A stretch of 64,000 nucleotides of DNA from RGIG7450 sp045577655. Lineage in GTDB: Bacteria > Bacillota > Clostridia > RUG12999. The notes under the pieces are model-generated. The model made no database searches and was not told the DNA's origin. It worked only from the letters and a program-made list of their open reading frames with translations. A program made the position numbers and the translations under genes. The first letter of the stretch is position 1; each line of letters begins with the position of its first letter. Shown one piece after another: positions 42,446 through 50,647 of the stretch. The stretch spans positions 8,752 to 72,751 of the forward strand of contig JAZNIU010000027.1 of assembly GCA_045577655.1 (NCBI GenBank), read 5' to 3'.

Positions 42446-42486
42446 AATGCATGCAGAGTATAATGCTTTGTATGCATTTTTGTTTT
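42446..42486 (+). terminator. Intrinsic terminator after the germination gene, overlapping the next promoter
   Basis: AATGCATGCAGAG (42446-42458) pairs with CTTTGTATGCATT (42466-42478), 13 bp including three G-U pairs, followed by TTTTGTTTT. The 5' arm lies at or before the start point expected from the promoter just upstream, so transcripts from that promoter would lack most of the arm and escape it. Confidence 0.75.
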
Positions 42487-42535
42487 AACTAGTTATTAGG
42501 CTGCAACTGATAATTCTTGCTAAGGAGGAGTATTA

Positions 42536-43156
42536 GTGATAGTAAAAAAAATTTATCCTGGATATAATTTTGCTAATTGCTATCTTGCTTTTGATAAAAA
42601 AACGCGAGAAGGGATTATGATTGACCCGGGCGGCATGGCAGACAGGCTGATCGGGGAGATAAAAAAAGAGGGCGTTGATATTAAATATATTTTTATTACT
42701 CATGCTCATTTTGACCATATAGGTGCACTTGAAGAGGTTGCTGAATATACAAAAGCAAAAGTTGTTATTTATAAGGCGGAAGAAAATGCGCTGACTGACG
42801 AAAAACTGAATCTTGCATATCTTGCCGGAGCTGTTCCAAACAGACGGGGTGCGGACATAACTGTTGGCGAAAATGACGTGATAGAGGTGGGGGAAATGAA
42901 ATTTTCTTTCATTCATACACCAGGGCATACTGCTGGAGGAATGTGCATTTTTGACGGCAAAGAGACTCTTTTTACAGGGGACACCCTTTTTTGTGGCAGC
43001 ATTGGCAGAAGTGATTTCCCCGGAGGAAATTTCGGTGTACTCAAAAAGTCGCTTGAAAAGCTAATGAAACTTGATGACAAAGTGCGGATTTATCCGGGAC
43101 ATGAGGAGGAATCGACAATCGGGGCTGAAAGAAAAACAAACCCGTATATAGTATGA
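42536..43156 (+). CDS. MBL-fold metallo-hydrolase (glyoxalase II-like)
   Basis: A 206-residue metallo-beta-lactamase-fold hydrolase with two-metal ligands THAHFDHIG, HTPGHTAGG, TGDTLFCGSIGR and a late YPGHEEES. It resembles the YqgX/YcbL group of small glyoxalase II-like enzymes. GTG start behind AAGGAGGAG. The stop overlaps the hemZ start (ATGA). Confidence 0.93.
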   Translation: MIVKKIYPGYNFANCYLAFDKKTREGIMIDPGGMADRLIGEIKKEGVDIKYIFITHAHFDHIGALEEVAEYTKAKVVIYKAEENALTDEKLNLAYLAGAVPNRRGADITVGENDVIEVGEMKFSFIHTPGHTAGGMCIFDGKETLFTGDTLFCGSIGRSDFPGGNFGVLKKSLEKLMKLDDKVRIYPGHEEESTIGAERKTNPYIV

Positions 43157-44568
43157 TTAAGTTATATATCAGCGGACATGATGTTTTAACTCCGCTTTCG
43201 GAAATTATACACGCTTTTACAAATGAAAAAATATTGCCAGTGAACTCTGCTGATGAAGCAGATGTTATAAGCATAAAAGAAGATTCTACCATAAAGACGA
43301 TAATAAAACACGACGGCAAAACATATTATAACCAGCAATGCATTATGCAAAGCGGTGCCCGTAACTTCACGCAAATTGTTGGCGATGCGGTGAAACTTTG
43401 CTATTACAAGCTTGCAGCGGAAATATATAACAGAAAACTTCCCTGGGGGATTATTACGGGTATCAGACCTGAAAAGCTTGTCTCTGAATTTGACAGCAAG
43501 GAGCTTGATCGTGAATTTGCCGAAAGGTTTTGTGTGTCGGACAAAAAGCTTGCACTTGCAAGATTGGTGAACGGAGTACAGTCGCCCATAAAAAAGACTG
43601 TGTCGGAAAAAGACATTTGTGTTTATATTGGAATTCCGTTTTGTCCTACAAGATGTCTTTACTGTTCTTTTGTGTCTCAACCTATGGGCAAGCAGAAAAA
43701 ACTAGTGAACGGTTATGTTGAAAAGCTTATTGAAGAAATAAACTACACCGCTGAACTAATTGAAAAAAGCGACAGGAACATTCTTTCTGTTTATGTTGGT
43801 GGCGGAACGCCCAGCTCGCTTGATGAACCTTTGTTTGATCAGCTTCTTAAAACCATAAATAACAGATTTATAAAAAAGAGGATTTCCGAATTTACTGTTG
43901 AAGCGGGCAGAGCAGATACCATAACTGAGGGAAAGCTTGTTTCGATGAAAAATGCGGGTGTGACAAGAATAAGCATAAATCCGCAGTCTATGAACAATGA
44001 AACACTTAAAAAAGTAGGTCGTAACCACACCGAGGAAGATTTTGTTTCTGCCTTTTCCCTTGCGAGAAAAATGGGATTTGACAACATAAATACCGACCTT
44101 ATTGCAGGTCTTCCCGGAGAAACAGAAGAGATGTTCAAAAGCTCTTTTGACAGACTATTAAATCTTTCGCCCGATGGGGTTACTGTTCATACTATGTGCA
44201 TCAAAAGAGCAGCAGACCTTAAAACACAAACGGATAAAATTGTTACATACAATGCGGCAGAAATGGTGGACTATGCTTTTGCGCGGCTTTGCGAAACAGG
44301 TTTTGTTCCGTATTATATGTATAAACAAAAAGACACATTACTCAATCTTGAGAATGTGGGATATTCATTGCCGGGCAAGGAAAGCATATACAACATTTTT
44401 ATGATGGAAGATATGGGAACGGTTTTAGGACTTGGAGCTGGCAGCGTTTCAAAAGTTTATTATCCGCAGGAAAACAGAATAGAAAGAATTTTCAATTTCA
44501 AAAATCCTGATATCTACATCTCAAGATTTGATGAAATTCTTAAGAGAAAAGAAGATTACGACCTGTAA
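43153..44568 (+). CDS. hemZ: HemZ-type radical SAM coproporphyrinogen dehydrogenase-like protein
   Basis: A 471-residue HemN-family radical SAM protein. An N-terminal ~160-residue extension typical of HemZ precedes the radical SAM domain with PFCPTRCLYCSF (CxxxCxxC iron-sulfur site), YVGGGTPSSL, RISINPQSMN and TDLIAGLPGET. HemZ was named for coproporphyrinogen oxidation, but relatives include haem chaperones and methylases; no other haem genes are here. No clear ribosome site, so translation is probably coupled to the gene upstream. Its 3' end overlaps the opposing ylmC gene by 13 bp. Confidence 0.9.
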   Translation: MIKLYISGHDVLTPLSEIIHAFTNEKILPVNSADEADVISIKEDSTIKTIIKHDGKTYYNQQCIMQSGARNFTQIVGDAVKLCYYKLAAEIYNRKLPWGIITGIRPEKLVSEFDSKELDREFAERFCVSDKKLALARLVNGVQSPIKKTVSEKDICVYIGIPFCPTRCLYCSFVSQPMGKQKKLVNGYVEKLIEEINYTAELIEKSDRNILSVYVGGGTPSSLDEPLFDQLLKTINNRFIKKRISEFTVEAGRADTITEGKLVSMKNAGVTRISINPQSMNNETLKKVGRNHTEEDFVSAFSLARKMGFDNINTDLIAGLPGETEEMFKSSFDRLLNLSPDGVTVHTMCIKRAADLKTQTDKIVTYNAAEMVDYAFARLCETGFVPYYMYKQKDTLLNLENVGYSLPGKESIYNIFMMEDMGTVLGLGAGSVSKVYYPQENRIERIFNFKNPDIYISRFDEILKRKEDYDL

Positions 44569-44795
44569 TCTACCAGAATAATATCGTCGCCGATTTTTGT
44601 TATATTATTCCACGGAATGACATAGTCGTTATTTCCGCCGGAAAAAATACTTAGCAGATTGGAAGGGCCGGGGATGACTATTGCTTCAACCGTGCCCTTC
44701 TCGTAATTTATATTAACGTCGCTTACATAACCAAGTCTTTTGCCGTCTAAAACATTTATAACCTCTTTGTTTTTAAACTCCGAGCTTCTGTTCAT
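44556..44795 (-). CDS. YlmC/YmxH family sporulation protein (PRC-barrel)
   Basis: A 79-residue protein with a single PRC-barrel-like domain (SEFKNKEVINVLDGKRLGYVSD, then NDYVIPWNNITKIGDDIILVD). The family is linked to sporulation in Firmicutes; the exact role is unknown. It has an AAAGGATGTGA ribosome site. A candidate mother-cell promoter lies just upstream (see findings). Confidence 0.92.
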   Translation of the reverse strand: MNRSSEFKNKEVINVLDGKRLGYVSDVNINYEKGTVEAIVIPGPSNLLSIFSGGNNDYVIPWNNITKIGDDIILVDYRS

Positions 44796-44840
44796 AATAT
44801 CACATCCTTTTCTAAATAAATATGCCGAAAAAGTGCAGAT

Positions 44841-44933
44841 ATGAATGAAAAACGGAAAGTAGTCAGAATAGATTTTTACTATGCAACAGAAAACAAGAGC
44901 TTTTTAAAGAAAATGGAAGAATTTCAAGTATAA
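44841..44933 (+). CDS. Possible 30-residue small protein or gene remnant
   Basis: A short open frame reading MNEKRKVVRIDFYYATENK and ending KKMEEFQV. The composition is protein-like (charged and aromatic), in contrast to random AT-rich frames. The ribosome site is weak (only GCAG-like bases upstream). It lies between ylmC and the groES promoter. It could be a microprotein, a decayed gene end, or chance. Confidence 0.2.
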   Translation: MNEKRKVVRIDFYYATENKSFLKKMEEFQV

Positions 44934-44969
44934 TTTAAAAATTTAAACGTTTTTGATAGGTATAAAGGC

Positions 44970-44998
44970 TTGAATATTTTGGTAATTTTCTGTATATT
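44970..44998 (+). promoter_or_regulatory. Sigma-A promoter of groESL
   Basis: TTGAAT at 44970-44975, a 17-base spacer and TATATT at 44993-44998. The CIRCE operator starts 11 bases downstream, covering the start point. Confidence 0.7.
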
Positions 44999-45009
44999 AT
45001 AAATATGGT

Positions 45010-45036
45010 TTAGCACTCGGCTCGTTTGAGTGCTAA
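45010..45036. promoter_or_regulatory. CIRCE operator (HrcA binding site)
   Basis: A perfect TTAGCACTC-N9-GAGTGCTAA inverted repeat. HrcA bound here represses groESL until heat shock titrates it through GroEL. hrcA itself is not in the window. Confidence 0.97.
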
Positions 45037-45104
45037 TAAAATTATCTTATCGGCCCACGGATAAGGAAATTATTTATTTTTGTGGGAGGAAAGGCAAGAG
45101 AAAA

Positions 45105-45389
45105 ATGACATTAAAACCTTTAACAGACAGAGTTGTAGTTAAAATGACTGAAGCTGAAGAAACAACAAAGAGTGGTATTGTACTTGCTTCGGCAGCAAAA
45201 GAAAAACCGCAGATTGCTGAAATTGTTGCAGTTGGTCCCGGCGGAATGGTTGACGGTAATGAAGTTAAAATGGAAGTTACTGTTGGTCAGAAAGTTATTG
45301 TAAGCAAATACGCAGGCACAGAAGTTAAGCTTGATAAAGAAGAATATATAATTGTTAAGCAGAGCGATATACTTGCTGTAGTTGAGTAA
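45105..45389 (+). CDS. groES: Co-chaperonin GroES
   Basis: A 94-residue lid protein of the GroE chaperonin. MTLKPLTDRVVVKM at the N-terminus, a mobile loop with ETTKSGIVLA, VVAVGPGG and a late EEYIIVKQSDILAVVE. ATG 45105 is the natural start; the open frame further upstream runs through the leader. It precedes groEL by 17 bases and is under CIRCE control. Confidence 0.97.
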   Translation: MTLKPLTDRVVVKMTEAEETTKSGIVLASAAKEKPQIAEIVAVGPGGMVDGNEVKMEVTVGQKVIVSKYAGTEVKLDKEEYIIVKQSDILAVVE

Positions 45390-45406
45390 TAAGGAGGAAA
45401 TTCAAA

Positions 45407-47038
45407 ATGGCTAAACAGATTTTAAATGCAGAAGAAGCAAGACGTGCTCTCGAACGTGGAGTTAACACACTTGCTGATACAGTTAAAATTACACTTGGAC
45501 CTAAAGGAAGAAATGTAGTTTTAGATAAAAAATTCGGTGCACCGCTTATAACAAATGACGGTGTTACAATTGCGAAAGAAATTGAACTTAAAGACCCGTT
45601 TGAAAATATGGGTGCACAGCTTGTTAAAGAAGTTGCTACAAAAACAAACGATGTTGCCGGCGACGGTACAACAACAGCTACTCTTCTTGCACAGGCATTT
45701 ATCAGAGAAGGTCTTAAAAACCTCGCTGCAGGTGCTAACCCGATGATACTTAAAAAAGGTATTGCAAAAGCTGTTGATGCTGCTGTTAAAAACATTAAAG
45801 AAAACAGCGAAAAAGTTAAAGGCAAAGACGATATCACAAGAGTTGCTGCTATTTCCGCTGCAAACGACAGCATAGGACAGCTTATTGCAGATGCAATGGA
45901 AAAAGTTGGTAATGACGGCGTTATTACTATTGAAGAATCCAAAACTGCTGAAACATATTCAGAAGTTGTTGAAGGTATGCAGTTTGACAGAGGATATATT
46001 TCTCCGTACATGGTAACTGATACCGAAAAAATGGAAGCTGTTATTGATGATGCTTATATCCTCATTACAGACAAAAAAATTGCTAATATCCAGGATATTC
46101 TTCCTCTTCTTGAACAGATTGTTCAGATGGGTAAAAAGCTTGTTATTGTTGCTGAAGATATTGAAGGCGAAGCTCTTACAACACTTGTTCTTAACAAACT
46201 CCGTGGTACATTTGTTTGTGTAGGTGTTAAAGCTCCCGGATTTGGCGACAGAAGAAAAGCAATGCTTGAAGATATTGCTGTTTTAACAGGCGGTCAGGTT
46301 ATCAGCGAAGAACTTGGTCTTGACCTTAAAGAAACCACAATTGAACAGCTCGGTAGAGCAAAACAGGTTAAAGTTCAGAAAGAAAACACAATCATTGTTG
46401 ACGGTTTCGGTGATGCCGGTGCAATAAAAGACAGAGTTACTCAGATTAAAGTTCAGATTGAAGAAACAACATCTGAATTTGACAAAGAAAAACTCCAGGA
46501 AAGACTTGCTAAACTTTCCGGTGGTGTTGCAGTTATCAAAGTTGGTGCTGCTACAGAAACCGAAATGAAAGAAATGAAACTCAGAATTGAAGATGCTCTT
46601 GCAGCCACAAGAGCTGCAGTTGAAGAGGGTATTGTTGCAGGCGGCGGTACAGCATACATCAACGCTATTGCAGATGTTAAAGCTGTTATGGAGTCACTCA
46701 GCGGCGACGAAAAAACAGGTGCAGCAATTCTCGTTAAAGCTCTTGAAGAACCTGTTAGACAGATTGCAGCAAATGCCGGTATTGACGGTTCTGTAATCGT
46801 TGAAAAAATTAAAAATTCCAAACCGGGTATTGGTTATAATGCTCTCACAGAAGAATATGTTGAAATGATTAAATCGGGCATTGTTGACCCGGCAAAAGTT
46901 ACAAGAAGTGCACTTCAGAATGCCGCTTCTGTTGCATCAATGCTTCTCACAACTGAAAGCCTTGTTGCAGACATTCCTGAAAAAGAAGACCCGGCAGCAG
47001 CTGCTGCAGCTATGGGCGGCGGAATGGGAATGTATTAA
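45407..47038 (+). CDS. groEL: Chaperonin GroEL
   Basis: A 543-residue 60-kDa chaperonin. Key stretches: TLGPKGRNVVLDK, the ATP-site NDGVTIAKEI and GDGTTTATLLAQA with the catalytic Asp, RAAVEEGIVAGGGTAY, and the C-terminal Gly/Met tail GGGMGMY. Full length. Codon use is clearly biased to GTT, CTT and GAA, fitting high expression. Confidence 0.98.
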   Translation: MAKQILNAEEARRALERGVNTLADTVKITLGPKGRNVVLDKKFGAPLITNDGVTIAKEIELKDPFENMGAQLVKEVATKTNDVAGDGTTTATLLAQAFIREGLKNLAAGANPMILKKGIAKAVDAAVKNIKENSEKVKGKDDITRVAAISAANDSIGQLIADAMEKVGNDGVITIEESKTAETYSEVVEGMQFDRGYISPYMVTDTEKMEAVIDDAYILITDKKIANIQDILPLLEQIVQMGKKLVIVAEDIEGEALTTLVLNKLRGTFVCVGVKAPGFGDRRKAMLEDIAVLTGGQVISEELGLDLKETTIEQLGRAKQVKVQKENTIIVDGFGDAGAIKDRVTQIKVQIEETTSEFDKEKLQERLAKLSGGVAVIKVGAATETEMKEMKLRIEDALAATRAAVEEGIVAGGGTAYINAIADVKAVMESLSGDEKTGAAILVKALEEPVRQIAANAGIDGSVIVEKIKNSKPGIGYNALTEEYVEMIKSGIVDPAKVTRSALQNAASVASMLLTTESLVADIPEKEDPAAAAAAMGGGMGMY

Positions 47039-47054
47039 TATCATTCATAAAAAC

Positions 47055-47092
47055 AAAAAGCTCTTTGCAAATTTTTGCAAAGGGCTTTTTTT
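47055..47092 (+). terminator. Intrinsic terminator after groEL
   Basis: AAAAAGCTCTTTGCAA pairs with TTGCAAAGGGCTTTTT (one G-U), and the transcript ends in a T-run. Confidence 0.92.
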
Positions 47093-47201
47093 ATTGCAAA
47101 AATATGTATATTTATGGGAGAATTTGACGACAATAAATAAAAGGGATTAAAAAAATTTTACAGAAATTCTATATATAAGAATAACAGAAAGGTGAAACAC
47201 A

Positions 47202-47507
47202 ATGAATTTTACAATTACTAAAAGAAAGGACAAGCTGACTGTCAAAATAAACGGCGAACTTGACCATCACAATTCCCGGATGCTGAGAGAAAATGTTGAC
47301 CTTGAGATTAAAGGCGGTAATATAAAAACTTTGGTTTTTGATTTTTCCGAACTTTCCTTTATGGACAGTTCCGGAATAGGAATTATTATGGGACGTTTTC
47401 ATATTATGAGCCTGTGTGGCGGGAAAGTTGTGGTTGAAAATCCTCCTGAATATGTTAAGAAAATTATATACATGTCCGGTCTTCGCGACATTGTTGATAT
47501 TGCATGA
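47202..47507 (+). CDS. spoIIAA: Anti-sigma F factor antagonist SpoIIAA
   Basis: A 101-residue STAS-domain protein. The phosphorylation-site region is SFMDSSGIGIIMGR, with Ser57 the likely target of SpoIIAB. When dephosphorylated by SpoIIE in the forespore it releases sigma F. First of the spoIIA operon; it overlaps a short upstream codon of the next frame. Good AAAGGTG ribosome site. The sigma-H-like signal expected upstream is only weakly visible (AAGGGATT at 47141 and GAAAT at 47163). Confidence 0.95.
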   Translation: MNFTITKRKDKLTVKINGELDHHNSRMLRENVDLEIKGGNIKTLVFDFSELSFMDSSGIGIIMGRFHIMSLCGGKVVVENPPEYVKKIIYMSGLRDIVDIA

Positions 47508-47521
47508 AAGGAAAGAAGAAA

Positions 47522-47965
47522 ATGAGAGACAAAATGAAACTTGAATTTCCCGCAAAAAGTTCCTGCGAATCTTTTGCCAGAGTGGCGGTTGCGGCTTTTG
47601 TATCAAGAATTGACCCAACGCTTGCACAAATAAACGAGATAAAAACTGCCGTTTCCGAAGGGGTTACAAACAGTATCATTCACGGATATGAAAACGGGGA
47701 TGGAATAATATACATAGAATGTGAAATTAAAGACAAAGAGGTTAAAATAATTATTGCAGACAAGGGAAAGGGAATAGAGGACATAAAACAGGCTATGACC
47801 CCTCTTTTCACAACAAATCCCGACGGAGAGAGGTCAGGTATGGGATTTACCGTTATGGAAAGCTTTATGGATAAAATAGAAGTTAAATCTTTGCCGGGAA
47901 TAGGAACACGAATTGTTATGACAAAAAATCTTGAATGCGTAGAGGAGGAGTGTAAATGTGGATAG
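47522..47965 (+). CDS. spoIIAB: Anti-sigma F factor SpoIIAB
   Basis: A 147-residue GHKL-type kinase and anti-sigma factor. MRDKMKLEFPAKSSCESFAR aligns with the Bacillus N-terminus, so I chose ATG 47522; an earlier in-frame ATG at 47504 overlaps spoIIAA. ATP-binding boxes: EGVTNSIIHGYEN (N box), DKGKGIED (G1) and GERSGMGFTVM (G2). It binds sigma F or phosphorylates SpoIIAA. The cysteine-rich tail (CVEEECKCG) is unusual but short. Confidence 0.96.
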   Translation: MRDKMKLEFPAKSSCESFARVAVAAFVSRIDPTLAQINEIKTAVSEGVTNSIIHGYENGDGIIYIECEIKDKEVKIIIADKGKGIEDIKQAMTPLFTTNPDGERSGMGFTVMESFMDKIEVKSLPGIGTRIVMTKNLECVEEECKCG

Positions 47966-48674
47966 AAACACTCTTCTTGTTAAAGCATTACAGGGTGGAG
48001 ATGAAAATGCTTTGGAGAGTCTGCTCTCGCAAAATGATAGACTTGTGTGGAGTGTTGTTCAGCATATGACGCAGACCGGCTTTGAAAAAGAGGATCTGTT
48101 TCAGGTAGGGTGTATTGGTCTTATTAAAGCTGCAAAAAGATTTGATATTTCCAGAAATCTTGCTTTTTCAACCTATGCTGTGCATATGATTATCGGAGAA
48201 ATTAAACGATATATGCGCGATGACGGAATTATAAAAGTAAGCAGAAGTTTAAAAGAACTGTCATACAAGATAAAAAAGGCAAGCAACGAATATATAAAAA
48301 ATACGGGGAATGAACCTACAGTTACATATCTGGCAGAAATTCTTAATAAAAGTGAAGCAGAGATTATAGAAGGAATGGAGTCTTCAAGACTTCCTTTTTC
48401 AATAAACCAACCTGTTGGTAATGAATGTGGCGTTGCTTTAGCCGATAAAATCGCTGTGGAGGGCTCTTTTGACGAAAAAGTGTTAGATGCTGTTTCCCTT
48501 GAAGAAGCCGTAAAAACGCTTGAAAAACGAGAAAAATTTATTTTGTATATGAGATACTATAATAATAAAACGCAGGCTGAGGTTGCAGAAAAACTTGGTA
48601 TTTCGCAAGTGCATGTATCAAGACTTGAAAAGAAAATTCTTGAAAAATTAAGAAAAGAAATAGCCGCATGTTAA
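47958..48674 (+). CDS. sigF: RNA polymerase sporulation sigma factor F
   Basis: A 238-residue sigma factor, the first forespore-specific regulator. Region 2 has EDLFQVGCIGLIKAAKRFD and FSTYAVHMIIGEIKRYMRDDG; region 4 has the helix-turn-helix QAEVAEKLGISQVHVSRLEKKIL. GTG start at 47958 behind GAGGAGGAG; it overlaps spoIIAB by 8 bp, so the ratio of sigma to anti-sigma is set by coupled translation. Confidence 0.97.
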   Translation: MDRNTLLVKALQGGDENALESLLSQNDRLVWSVVQHMTQTGFEKEDLFQVGCIGLIKAAKRFDISRNLAFSTYAVHMIIGEIKRYMRDDGIIKVSRSLKELSYKIKKASNEYIKNTGNEPTVTYLAEILNKSEAEIIEGMESSRLPFSINQPVGNECGVALADKIAVEGSFDEKVLDAVSLEEAVKTLEKREKFILYMRYYNNKTQAEVAEKLGISQVHVSRLEKKILEKLRKEIAAC

Positions 48675-48691
48675 AAAAACTTGCGGCTTTC
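48662..48691 (+). terminator. Intrinsic terminator overlapping the end of sigF
   Basis: AGCCGCA pairs with TGCGGCT (7 bp) around a 13-base loop, followed by TTCTTT. The stop codon lies in the loop. Confidence 0.7.
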
Positions 48692-48737
48692 TTTATCTTC
48701 ATTTGAAGTGTACAACAAAAATATTGACCTGTCAAAC

Positions 48738-48763
48738 AAAAAAGTATCAATCATTATTGATAC
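48738..48763 (-). terminator. Intrinsic terminator of the potABCD operon
   Basis: On the minus strand GTATCAAT and ATTGATAC form an 8-bp perfect hairpin with a 4-base loop, followed by a run of six T residues. It lies about 40 bases after the potD stop. Confidence 0.88.
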
Positions 48764-48800
48764 AATGATATGATACTCTTTTTCTCAATCAAATATTCAA

Positions 48801-49850
48801 TTACTGGGCTTTCACTTTTTGCCAGATTTCATCGTAAAAACTGTTAATCTCGTCGCTTGTGATAAACATTTCCATATTTTGTAAATCTTCATCAAGAGGA
48901 AATGCAGCACGATTTGAAGCAAAATCCGGATGAGAATTTTTTATTTCATCATAAACCTCTGTGTGAGGAGTAGAGTAGGTAATCTCAAGACAGTTGCGGG
49001 TAGCAATCTCTTTTTCACACATAAAGTTAATAAACTTCTGTGCCAGGTCTTTCTGCTGAGATTGTTCGGTTATGCACATAACATCAACAAACCAGTTTGA
49101 ACCTTCTTTGGGAATAACATAATTAAGACTGCCTTCAGATTCAAGCATTGACTCGATGGCATTTCCTGACCAGGTTATTGCAATGTCTGCTTCCTCGCCA
49201 AGCATTTTGTCATTTACTTCGTCAACAACATACGCCAGAACATGAGGTTTCTGTTTTATGAGAAGTTCCATAGCTTCGTTAAGCTCTTTTTCATCTGTTG
49301 AGTTAAGAGAATAACCAAGATATTTAAGAGCAGCGCCGATTGTATCTCTGTGGCTGTCTACCATAAGAATTTTTTTGCTGTATTTGTCGCTGAAAATATC
49401 TTCCCAGCTTGTGGGTGCTTCTTTTATATTGTTTGTGTTGTATAAAATACCAAGAGTGCCCCACATATACGGAACAGTATATTCGTTTTGTGGGTCATAG
49501 TACAGACCTTTAAACTTTTCGTCTATTTTTTCAAAATTTGGAATGGCAGACATATCAATTTTGCTGACAAGCTTTTCGTCTATCATACGTTTTGCCATAT
49601 ATTCTGATGGGAAAAGAACATCGTAAGAAGATGGGTCGGTTTTTATTTTAGCATACATTTCTTCGTTGGTAGCAAATGTATCGTATACGACCTGAACTCC
49701 ATACATTTCTTCGAATTCGTCCAGAACGGATTCGTCAATATATTCTCCCCAGTTAAATACTTTAAGTTTTGGTTTGCTGGAAGATGCACATCCCGGGAGA
49801 AGTGCAACAACCATTAAAACGGAAAGAATAACAGCTAAAAATTTTTTCAA
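48801..49850 (-). CDS. potD: Spermidine/putrescine-binding lipoprotein PotD
   Basis: A 349-residue extracellular binding protein of the polyamine ABC importer. Lipoprotein signal MKKFLAVILSVLMVVALLPGC with Cys about residue 21. Mature hallmarks: KVFNWGEYID, YDVLFPSEYMAKRMI, VPYMWGTLGI and WSGNAIESM. I chose TTG 49850 because AGGAG lies 8 bases upstream; the in-frame GTG at 49859 overlaps that site and the end of potC. Confidence 0.95.
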   Translation of the reverse strand: MKKFLAVILSVLMVVALLPGCASSSKPKLKVFNWGEYIDESVLDEFEEMYGVQVVYDTFATNEEMYAKIKTDPSSYDVLFPSEYMAKRMIDEKLVSKIDMSAIPNFEKIDEKFKGLYYDPQNEYTVPYMWGTLGILYNTNNIKEAPTSWEDIFSDKYSKKILMVDSHRDTIGAALKYLGYSLNSTDEKELNEAMELLIKQKPHVLAYVVDEVNDKMLGEEADIAITWSGNAIESMLESEGSLNYVIPKEGSNWFVDVMCITEQSQQKDLAQKFINFMCEKEIATRNCLEITYSTPHTEVYDEIKNSHPDFASNRAAFPLDEDLQNMEMFITSDEINSFYDEIWQKVKAQ

Positions 49851-49852
49851 TA

Positions 49853-50647
49853 TTACCACTCCTTTTGTTTAGGTTCTTTTTTATCTTTAAGTCTTGTGTT
49901 AACCACAATAAGCAAAAACAACACTGAAAAGAACATTATTGTTGAAAGTGCGTTTATAGACGGGTTTATACCTTTTCTTGTCATAGAATAAATCATGATG
50001 GAAAGGTTTGAAACACCCGGTCCGGTTGTGAAAAAGCTTATAACAAAATCGTCGATTGACAATGTAAAAGCAAGCAGCATTCCGGTTGCAATACCCGGCA
50101 GAAGCTCGGGCAGAATAACCTTGAAAAATGCTTTTGAGGGTGTTGCGCCCAAATCAAGTGCCGCCTCATAGGTGTTTTTGTTAAGCTGGTCAAACTTTGG
50201 TAAAAGCGACAGAATTATGTAAGGTACACTGAATGTTATGTGGGACAACAAAAGCGTCAAAAATCCGCGCGGAATTGTTAAAAACACAAAAAGTATCATC
50301 ATGGAAACACCCGTAACAATATCAGGGTTAAGCATTGGAAGATATGTTGTGTTTAAAAGCAAGTTCTTGAATTTGCGGTTTTTCATTCTGTAGAGAAGCC
50401 ATGCAGCAGCAAGACCGATAATAGTAGAAATTATGGAAGATATCGCTGCAATTAAAAGCGTGTTCCACAAAGCTTCCATTATAGCGCTGTTTTCAAACAG
50501 TTCTCTATACCATCTGAGAGAAAATCCACCCCATTTGTTTCTGAATTTTGAGCCGTTGAAAGAGTAGATTACCATTATAAGAATTGGTGCATAAAGAAAA
50601 AGATACACGAGGATGGAATAGGTGTTTTTAAGCAGTTTTTTTACCAT
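49853..50647 (-). CDS. potC: Spermidine/putrescine ABC transporter permease PotC
   Basis: A 264-residue permease with six membrane helices. The EAA-like coupling loop is EAALDLGATPSKAFFKVILP, followed by LAFTLSIDDFVISFFTTGPG, typical of PotC/PotI. It overlaps potB by 7 bp and is the third gene of the operon. Confidence 0.95.
   Translation of the reverse strand: MVKKLLKNTYSILVYLFLYAPILIMVIYSFNGSKFRNKWGGFSLRWYRELFENSAIMEALWNTLLIAAISSIISTIIGLAAAWLLYRMKNRKFKNLLLNTTYLPMLNPDIVTGVSMMILFVFLTIPRGFLTLLLSHITFSVPYIILSLLPKFDQLNKNTYEAALDLGATPSKAFFKVILPELLPGIATGMLLAFTLSIDDFVISFFTTGPGVSNLSIMIYSMTRKGINPSINALSTIMFFSVLFLLIVVNTRLKDKKEPKQKEW

Larger units (their letters stand above)
44796..45104. other. Intergenic region between ylmC and groES
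   Basis: A 309-bp gap. It holds, in order, the ylmC upstream region, the possible 30-residue frame, the groES promoter and CIRCE, and a ~65-base groES leader ending in GGGAGGAAAGG. Nothing else is recognised. Confidence 0.7.

Noticed and set aside
45355..46011. A 218-codon minus-strand frame opposite groEL
   Set aside because: Long only because groEL has strongly biased codons. Ser/Ala/Thr-rich with no recognisable domain.
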